Positions 58,667-64,000 of a stretch of DNA of 64,000 bases are shown here, piece after piece. The stretch comes from Desulfobulbaceae bacterium UBA2273 (GTDB lineage: Bacteria > Desulfobacterota > Desulfobulbia > Desulfobulbales > Desulfurivibrionaceae). The translations under genes and the position numbers were made by a program. The notes beneath the pieces are model-generated. The model saw nothing but the letters and a program-made list of their open reading frames with translations. It searched no databases and had not been told where the DNA came from. Location of the stretch: NCBI GenBank assembly GCA_002347095.1, contig DDWZ01000029.1:1-64000 (forward strand). Reading direction: 5' to 3'. Each line of letters begins with the position of its first letter. The stretch's first letter is position 1.

Positions 58667-59482
58667 CTACCAATTCGCCGCCGCTGCGGGCACGGCCGCG
58701 CGGTCGATGAGGCGGATGGCCCCATGCTGGCAAACGGGGCGGCAGACCCCGCAGCCATGGCAGGCGGCAACATCGATGTGACATTTCGTGTTGTCGCGGT
58801 CAAAGCCGATGGCGTCAAAAAAACAGCGTGGGCGGCAGAGGTTGCAGCCGGTGCAGGCGAGCGGGTCGATTTCGGCCACGTATTCCGCTTTCCACATGGT
58901 GCGCGTCACCCCCAGGGTGATCTGAGCCCGATAGGCCATGCAATCCTGGTCGCAGTTGCAGATCGCGCCGATGAAGGGGGTGTTGAAGGTCCAGACGCTG
59001 TGGGTCTTGCCCTCCTGGTCGAGCTGGCGGATGAAGCTGATGGCCTGTTCCCGGCTCCAGTGCTCGAAGGCGGCGAAATCCGGCGCTTGGGCGAGGATCG
59101 GGGTAAGGTCCATGCCCACCCCGAAGCAGTAGCGCTTTTCGGCGCCGAGGGTGACCTTCCGGCAGACGCAGGGTAGCCGGACGATGTGCTCCACCTGCGA
59201 GAGAATCGCTTCCACATCCTCCAGCGGCACGATCTGGCCGAAGTGGGTTTTTTGCATCGTGCGGGAGAGGATGGGATAGGCGATGAAGCGGTAGATGCGC
59301 GGGAAGCGGCGTTGCCAGCGGGCAGCGGTGGCAACGTCATCCCGCAGCGACTTGGCAAAACCGCGCAGGAAGCGGACGAGGTTGTGCTCGGAATTGACCT
59401 GATGGAACACTTCGGCCGTGTAGTTGGCCATGTTCTCGTACCACTTTTTCCCTTCCCCATGCTGGGTGCAGAACTGGCACAT
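58667..59482 (-). CDS. 4Fe-4S dicluster ferredoxin-like protein
   Basis: 271 residues; ATG at 59482 after AGGAG. C-terminal pair of cluster sites 'CTGCNLCRPRCFFDAIGF' and 'CHGCGVCRPVCQHGAIRL'. The N-terminus has 'CQFCTQHGEG', and the middle holds more Cys ('LPCVCRKVTLGAEKRYC', 'ICNCDQDCMAYR'), suggesting additional metal or cluster sites. No export signal. Members of this family are common in sulfate and metal reducers; their partner is unknown. It precedes the pseudopilin gene on the same strand with a ~200-base gap. Confidence 0.82.
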   Translation of the reverse strand: MCQFCTQHGEGKKWYENMANYTAEVFHQVNSEHNLVRFLRGFAKSLRDDVATAARWQRRFPRIYRFIAYPILSRTMQKTHFGQIVPLEDVEAILSQVEHIVRLPCVCRKVTLGAEKRYCFGVGMDLTPILAQAPDFAAFEHWSREQAISFIRQLDQEGKTHSVWTFNTPFIGAICNCDQDCMAYRAQITLGVTRTMWKAEYVAEIDPLACTGCNLCRPRCFFDAIGFDRDNTKCHIDVAACHGCGVCRPVCQHGAIRLIDRAAVPAAAANW

Positions 59483-59534
59483 GCGCTCAGCTCCTGTCGG
59501 CTTCAGGTTGGCAGTCCCCAAAAAATCCTGGTTC

Positions 59535-60074
59535 TTAAGCGGAAACCCCGCCGGAGACGATGAACTTCATGACCTCTTTCGGATTGGCGGTGAGGAGGGA
59601 GACTCTGCTCCGGTCGACGATGATGAGGTTGGCGGCAAAATTGTACGACTGGGGCAGGTAAACGGCGACGCTGTCGGCAATGCCGAGGGTATTGAGGTCT
59701 TCCCGGGTGATGAAGCCCAGCACGCTGATCCGGCTGTCCGCATCAAGGGCGACGAGGACCGGCTTGTTGAAGCTTTTCTTGTCGCCGACAAAGGCGTCGA
59801 TCAGGTCCTTGATGGAGGTATAGAGCATGGTCACCAGCGGCATTCGGGCGAACATCCGATCCACGCGGAGCATGATGCTGTTGGCCAGCAGGTTGGAGCT
59901 CACGAACCCCACGGCAAGGATGAGTCCGATGGTAACCAGAAACCCGATCCCGGGCACATCAAAGGAGAAGAACCCGTCGATCTTGGAAAAAATGATATAA
60001 ATCATATAGAGCGTGGCCGCCACCGGCACGAGAAAAAGGAGGCCCTGCAGGAAATACTGGGTGATCTTATTCAT
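59535..60074 (-). CDS. DUF502 membrane protein
   Basis: 179 residues; ATG at 60074 after AGGA. Two N-terminal membrane helices (about 8-30 and 42-65), then a conserved soluble part with 'PLVTMLYTSIKDLIDAF', 'FNKPVLVALDADSRISVLGFITRED' and 'VYLPQSYNFA', the pattern of DUF502. Function unknown; plant relatives act in membrane trafficking. It ends 52 bases before the Fe-S gene, same strand, so cotranscription is possible. Confidence 0.88.
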   Translation of the reverse strand: MNKITQYFLQGLLFLVPVAATLYMIYIIFSKIDGFFSFDVPGIGFLVTIGLILAVGFVSSNLLANSIMLRVDRMFARMPLVTMLYTSIKDLIDAFVGDKKSFNKPVLVALDADSRISVLGFITREDLNTLGIADSVAVYLPQSYNFAANLIIVDRSRVSLLTANPKEVMKFIVSGGVSA

Positions 60075-60239
60075 GGTGCGGTCCTGTGTGTTGTGCTGGT
60101 TGCGAAGGGAGTCCGGCTGCCCGGTGGAAATATACGATCGGCGCAGCGCCAAAGTGCAGGACCATCATAACGCTGCCGGAAAAAATTGCCACATCCCTGT
60201 TGCGAAGAAAGCATTGCTAGGGCAGGGATGCAGGCCCAC

Positions 60240-60292
60240 CCGGCACGGGGAGCGAGTCCCGGTGGCCCAGGACCCGCTCCGTTGCCGAAATT
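60240..60292 (-). terminator. Long imperfect hairpin after the cytochrome gene
   Basis: GGCACGGGGAGCGAGTCC pairs imperfectly with GGACCCGCTCCGTTGCC across a short loop. It follows the cytochrome stop on the minus strand; no strong T-run. Confidence 0.5.
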
Positions 60293-60301
60293 GACAAAGG
60301 A

Positions 60302-60838
60302 TCAACAGCCTTCGAGGGCTTTGGCCTTTTTTTGATGGCACTGGGTGCAACCGGTGGGGCCTGCCTTTTTTTCCTTATGGCAGCCCTGGCACAGGGCATG
60401 GGCCGCATCTTTTCCCAGCTTGTGCGGCCCGGGTTTCTTGTCGCCATGGCAGACAACGCAGCCGTAAGCCTCGGCGTGTTTTTTGTGCGGGAGAATGACC
60501 TGGCCATTCTTGTTGTCGATCACAATGCTTTCCACCGTGGTGGCAGGCTTGACTACCGCCTCCTTGACCTGGGCTGCCGTCTCTGCAACCTTTTCCACAA
60601 CGGGGGCGGCTTTTTTCTCCACTGTGGCGATCTGTTGCTCGGCCTTTTCCGCAACCGTCTCGGCCGTTTTCTCCGCCTGCTCGCGAACCGTCCCGGCGGT
60701 TTCTTTCGCCTTGTCCATGGCCTGCTCGACCGTGGGCATTGTCGCCGGGGGTGGCGTCTCGGCTTGTTTTTCCTCCTGGGCGCAGCCCCAGAGAATCAGT
60801 CCCGTCATGATCATGCCAATACAGAGATTTCGCTTCAT
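60302..60838 (-). CDS. Triheme class III-like cytochrome c lipoprotein
   Basis: 178 residues. Lipobox 'LILWGC' (Cys19) predicts lipid anchoring in the envelope. Residues about 40-95 form a long Ala/Glu/Lys amphipathic helix with repeated 'AEKTAETVAEKAE' units, probably a stalk. The C-terminal ~70 residues hold three CxxCH motifs (CVVCH, CQGCH, CTQCH) with extra His ('PHKKHAEAYG', 'GPHKLGKDAAH') for bis-His ligation, as in cytochrome c7. It would carry electrons in the periplasm, standing off the membrane. Divergent from the 42-residue His-rich gene. Confidence 0.93.
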   Translation of the reverse strand: MKRNLCIGMIMTGLILWGCAQEEKQAETPPPATMPTVEQAMDKAKETAGTVREQAEKTAETVAEKAEQQIATVEKKAAPVVEKVAETAAQVKEAVVKPATTVESIVIDNKNGQVILPHKKHAEAYGCVVCHGDKKPGPHKLGKDAAHALCQGCHKEKKAGPTGCTQCHQKKAKALEGC

Positions 60839-61131
60839 TGTTGTCTCCTGTGGTTTGAGGAATGGAAAATGGAAGCAGCGTCGATTTTTTAGGGGAAAAA
60901 TAGCTGTCCGGCCACATACTCCATGCTATCAGGCAACAACCGGAAAGAAAAGCCTTAAGGTCAGAGAGCCCGGCAAAGGACGGGGAGCGGCATCGGCAAG
61001 GCTTAGGCGCGATTTAATGCTTGAAAAAGTCGGCAAAGACTATAAGTTGCGAGCAGTGTACTTGTACAACGTATCAGCAGCGGCTTTCCGTTGCCGAAGA
61101 AATAAAAAACACCCCCGAGGAGGAATGCACG

Positions 61132-61260
61132 ATGAGTGGACATGACGAACACCACGACGACCCGCACGGATACGGACACGATGAACCGGATGTTGCCGCC
61201 AAGGTAGGCGTCATTTTCATCTGCGTTACCGCGGCACTGTATCTCATCTACTTGTTCTAG
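61132..61260 (+). CDS. 42-residue His-rich single-pass membrane peptide
   Basis: The ATG at 61132 follows GAGGAGG, an excellent ribosome site. The first ~20 residues are His/Asp-rich ('HDEHHDDPHGYGHDEPD'), the last ~20 form one membrane helix ending 'YLIYLF'. It is followed by a strong terminator, so it is a complete transcription unit. The His/Asp head could bind metal or heme. I know no function. It faces away from the triheme cytochrome gene and shares a 293-base intergenic region with it in which I see no further gene. Confidence 0.75.
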   Translation: MSGHDEHHDDPHGYGHDEPDVAAKVGVIFICVTAALYLIYLF

Positions 61261-61272
61261 CCTTCTCCGGCA

Positions 61273-61321
61273 GGGGGAAATGGCGGCGGAAGAAGGCCAC
61301 TGCCGTATTTCCCCCTTTTTT
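61273..61321 (+). terminator. Strong intrinsic terminator after the His-rich peptide
   Basis: GGGGGAAAT (61273-61281) pairs with ATTTCCCCC (61307-61315), with CGGC/GCCG inside; TTTTTT follows. Confidence 0.9.
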
Positions 61322-61348
61322 GTTGTCCCTTTCCCGTTTCGCCCCCTC

Positions 61349-62212
61349 CTACAAAGGCTCTTGCCTGACAAGACTCCGCAGCAGTTGCAGATTCGCCCGG
61401 TCTTCGTGGAGATCCTCCGACTTGGGGGTTTCCAGGACCATGGGATGGCTGCTGAAGCGTGGGTCGTTGACCAGGTTGCGGAATCCCTCCACGGTGATCT
61501 CTCCTTGGCCGATATGGGCGTGGCGGTCGATCCGGCTGCCCAACCCCTTGCCGGCGTCGTTGAGATGGAAAAACTTAAGCCGCTCCAGGCCGAGCACCTG
61601 GTCGAATCTGGCCATGGTTTCGGCATATTTCTTTGGGGTGCGAATATCGTAGCCGGCCGCAAAGGTGTGGCATGTGTCGTAGCAGACCCCCAACTGCGCC
61701 GGATGGGTGGAATTGGCGATGATCGTGGCCAGTTCCTCGAAGCTCGCCCCCAGATTGGTGCCCTGGCCGGCGGTGGTCTCAAGCAGCACCATGACCTGCT
61801 GGCCGGTGCCAGCCTCGGCTAGAGCCCGGTCCAGGTTGGCGGTGAATCTGCGCAACCCCGCTTCGACCCCCTCGCCGAGATGGGAGCCGGGATGCGCAAC
61901 CAGATATTCGATTTCCAGGGCAGCGCAACGGCGCAGCTCGTCGCGGAAGGCGGCGATGGACTTGCCCGTTGTTTCCGGATTGGGCGAGGCGAGGTTGATC
62001 AGGTAGGAATCGTGGGAGGCGACCGGAATACCAGGAGTTTGCCGCCGCCTGGCCTTGAAGGCCTCAATCTCGACAAGATTCGGCGTCTTGGGCTGCCATT
62101 GCCGCTGGTTGGCGGTGAAAATCTGCAACGCCTGGCCTTCCACCTGGGCCAACCGGTCGAAGGCCAGGGCTATCCCGCCGCTGATGGACATGTGGGCACC
62201 GAATCGGGGCAC
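61349..62212 (-). CDS. nfo: Endonuclease IV (AP endonuclease)
   Basis: 287 residues. Zn-dependent AP endonuclease of base excision repair. Motifs: 'FGAHMSISGGIALA', 'LVAHPGSHLGEG', 'LLETTAGQGTNLG', 'GVCYDTCHTFAAGYDI', 'KFFHLNDAGKGLGSRIDRHAHIGQG' region and 'LETPKSED', which together carry the three-zinc ligands. Length normal. It lies downstream of the chemoreceptor gene on the same strand, past a strong terminator. Confidence 0.96.
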   Translation of the reverse strand: MPRFGAHMSISGGIALAFDRLAQVEGQALQIFTANQRQWQPKTPNLVEIEAFKARRRQTPGIPVASHDSYLINLASPNPETTGKSIAAFRDELRRCAALEIEYLVAHPGSHLGEGVEAGLRRFTANLDRALAEAGTGQQVMVLLETTAGQGTNLGASFEELATIIANSTHPAQLGVCYDTCHTFAAGYDIRTPKKYAETMARFDQVLGLERLKFFHLNDAGKGLGSRIDRHAHIGQGEITVEGFRNLVNDPRFSSHPMVLETPKSEDLHEDRANLQLLRSLVRQEPL

Positions 62213-62289
62213 GGCTCATTCCTCCATTCCGTGAAAACGGGGCGCGGCTCACGGGATATATGCTGGGTCGTCACGGAACAACTGAAAAA

Positions 62290-62315
62290 AAGCCCTTGCC
62301 TCGCGGCAAGGGCTT
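62290..62315 (-). terminator. Strong intrinsic terminator after the edge chemoreceptor
   Basis: AAGCCCTTGCC (62290-62300) pairs perfectly with GGCAAGGGCTT (62305-62315) around TCGC; TTTTTTT follows on the minus strand. Confidence 0.92.
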
Positions 62316-62341
62316 TGGCGAAAAAACCAACCCAGCGTCCC

Positions 62342-64000
62342 TTAAAAATCCTCGAATTCATCATCCGTTTCCTTCCGCGGGGGAAGGGCCTTGACGGAAG
62401 AAGGTTTATTTGCCGGCGCCGGTGCGGGTTTCGCCTCTGCACGGTCAAGCAGTTTTTGTTTGTTGGGCGGCCGCGGCAAGGAGGCCGTCGGCCTTCCTTC
62501 TCCCCTTCCTGCGGATTGAAGACTCTCCTCTCCGGAAACCAGGGCGGCAAGGCCACCGACAATCTCCTGCACGCGGCCTGCCTGTGCACTCAGCACTTCG
62601 GAAGAAGAGGCGGATTCCTCGGCGCTGGCGGCATTTTGTTGGGTGACGGAGTCGATATGCCCGATTGCCTTGTTGATTTGGTTGATGCCATGGGCCTGTT
62701 CTTTCGAGGCCGAGGCAATTTCGCTGATCAAAAGGTTGATGCGGCCAGAAGCCTCGGAAACCTCGGCAAAGGATTGATTGGTTTTGGAAACGAGTCCCGA
62801 TCCCGTCTGGACCTTGTCAACAGTCCCTTCGATGAGGGTGGCGGTATTTTTTGCTGCTTCCGCCGCGCGCATGGCGAGATTTCTTACCTCGTCCGCAACA
62901 ACGGCGAACCCGGCCCCGGCCTCGCCGGCCCGTGCCGCTTCCACCGCCGCATTAAGCGCCAGGAGATTGGTTTGGAAGGCAATTTCGTCGATGGTTTTGA
63001 TGATCTTGGATGTCTGCTCGCTGGCCTTGGAGATTTCCTGCATGGAACCGGTAAGACGCTGCATGGATTCCCCGGCCTCGGTGATGGTCCGGCTGGCCTC
63101 CTTCATCAGGGTTTCCGTCTGGCTGGCGTTGTCTGAATTGCGGAGGGTCATCGAGGCCATTTCTTCAAGGGATGAGGAGGTTTCCTCCAGCGAGGCAGCC
63201 TGCTCTGAAGCGCCTTCGGCCAGTTGATGGCTGGTGCTGTTGATCTCCTGGGCGGCGGAGAGCATGTTGCCTCCGGCCTCGCCCAAGGTGTCGATGGTTT
63301 GATTGAGACGGCGGGTGATTGTGCCCGAGGAGAAAAAGAGCAGCACCGAGAGCAGCGCCACCAGGGCAATCCCGCCGAGGGTTAAGCCCCATTGCAGATA
63401 GCGGATCTTATTGACCAGGGAGCTGGCGTCCCGGACATACACCAGAACCCCCTTGGTTTCGTTGGCGAAATCGAGAATGGGCATGGCGGTTATGAGCCGT
63501 CCGCCGTTTTCCTCCATGCTGATTTCCGTTTTCGCGTTTTGGAGTATTTTTTCCGTGATAAACGGGTCGGTTTCGGTGGCGGCGGAACTGAATATCCTTG
63601 CCATGTCGCCCACAATGGGGGGATTCATCTCCTTGGCTTTTTTCGCGAATTCCAATTGGGAGGAAAGCAGGTAAATGGCCACATTGTCTGTCTCAAGGGC
63701 CTTGGAGGTTTCAAACACCTTGCCCATGGGCATCAAGCCTTCCACGGAGCCGAGATGTTCGCCGTTGGGACCGGTAATCGGAATGACGCCGCGGATGGCA
63801 AACCCCTGGTCGCCCACTTCGAGGCCGGAGACCTGGGTTTTTTCGTTGTTGGCCTTGAGAATGGTCTTGCGGAAGGCGGAAAGATCATCGCCGCCGTCCC
63901 GGTCGCCTGGCTTGCGCCAGATGCGGAGAAAGCTCTTGGCCGGGGGGAGGTGAAAATGAATTTCCACGGTCTTGAGACCGAGGGTTTTGGCGAGTTCGGC
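62342..64000 (-). CDS. Methyl-accepting chemotaxis protein, 5' end beyond the window
   Basis: At least 552 residues. The frame stays open from 63967 to the right edge (reading '[20 protein letters not shown]'), so the GTG at 63967 is internal and the true start lies outside. The visible N-terminal part is the end of a large periplasmic Cache-type sensor ('[19 protein letters not shown]', '[16 protein letters not shown]', '[14 protein letters not shown]'). A membrane helix ('[22 protein letters not shown]' region), then HAMP-like linker and signalling hairpin '[20 protein letters not shown]' follow. The C-terminal ~70 residues are a Pro/Ala/Lys-rich tail ending 'DDEFEDF', possibly a tether for the methylation enzymes. 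No CxxCH here. Confidence 0.93.
   Translation of the reverse strand, partial: AELAKTLGLKTVEIHFHLPPAKSFLRIWRKPGDRDGGDDLSAFRKTILKANNEKTQVSGLEVGDQGFAIRGVIPITGPNGEHLGSVEGLMPMGKVFETSKALETDNVAIYLLSSQLEFAKKAKEMNPPIVGDMARIFSSAATETDPFITEKILQNAKTEISMEENGGRLITAMPILDFANETKGVLVYVRDASSLVNKIRYLQWGLTLGGIALVALLSVLLFFSSGTITRRLNQTIDTLGEAGGNMLSAAQEINSTSHQLAEGASEQAASLEETSSSLEEMASMTLRNSDNASQTETLMKEASRTITEAGESMQRLTGSMQEISKASEQTSKIIKTIDEIAFQTNLLALNAAVEAARAGEAGAGFAVVADEVRNLAMRAAEAAKNTATLIEGTVDKVQTGSGLVSKTNQSFAEVSEASGRINLLISEIASASKEQAHGINQINKAIGHIDSVTQQNAASAEESASSSEVLSAQAGRVQEIVGGLAALVSGEESLQSAGRGEGRPTASLPRPPNKQKLLDRAEAKPAPAPANKPSSVKALPPRKETDDEFEDF

Overview
The window reads as part of the chromosome of an anaerobic, GC-rich Desulfobacterota (deltaproteobacterial) bacterium, probably a sulfur- or metal-respiring member near the Desulfobulbales. 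This is an inference from gene content: a Ni-CO dehydrogenase, a triheme c-type cytochrome, many [4Fe-4S] proteins including the DUF3786 type, c-di-GMP enzymes, sigma54 activators, chemoreceptors with a CxxCH site, and a Tat-exported molybdoenzyme. I see no rRNA, tRNA, CRISPR array, integrase or complete insertion sequence.

Layout. 1-2.4 kb: a secreted DUF3494 protein and a cluster of tiny stress-type membrane proteins with a broken CsbD gene. 2.6-9.3 kb: PAS-PAS-GGDEF protein with a recent internal duplication, tRNA-dihydrouridine synthase, heme-site chemoreceptor, glucokinase. 9.3-15.4 kb (minus strand): solute-binding lipoprotein, acetate kinase and phosphotransacetylase, RNA methyltransferase. 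15.6-22.1 kb: two [4Fe-4S] proteins (one fused to a LuxR helix-turn-helix), a decayed response regulator, prfC, PilZ, ABC-F. 22.5-28.8 kb: a type III-like restriction-modification locus with a Fic gene between the methyltransferase and helicase-nuclease genes.

The most coherent system lies at 29.7-46.3 kb. Rightward genes encode a PhnD/AioX-like periplasmic binding lipoprotein, a sensor kinase, a NarL-type regulator, a MOSC protein, an ArrA-like catalytic subunit of 855 residues, its four-cluster ferredoxin subunit, a TorD-type chaperone and a polyferredoxin. Facing it, an uninterrupted leftward run carries a [4Fe-4S] protein, a SAM methyltransferase, ArsR, a thioredoxin-like/ACR3 fusion pump, a rhodanese, a periplasmic thioredoxin, CcdA, a sigma54 activator with Cys-rich PAS domains, and a TusA-like protein. 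Together these look like an arsenate (or related oxyanion) respiration and detoxification island with its own oxyanion sensing and thiol redox supply. The arsenic assignment is firm for ArsR/ACR3 and inferred for the molybdoenzyme.

46.4-64 kb: PilZ protein, Crp/Fnr regulator, OprP-like porin with paired operator-like palindromes, ZIP transporter, SrkA kinase, LpxR-like protein, solitary cooS, HD-GYP phosphodiesterase next to a lone pseudopilin, DUF502, triheme lipoprotein cytochrome, endonuclease IV, and a chemoreceptor cut by the right edge.

The main non-coding signal is a three-member family of about 107-bp structured palindromes (11428-11533, 17725-17831, 50834-50941). They share a core of about 76 bp but have 15-16 bp outer arms that differ at each site and are nevertheless self-complementary; in two cases the gene-side arm overlaps the stop codon of the gene just upstream.
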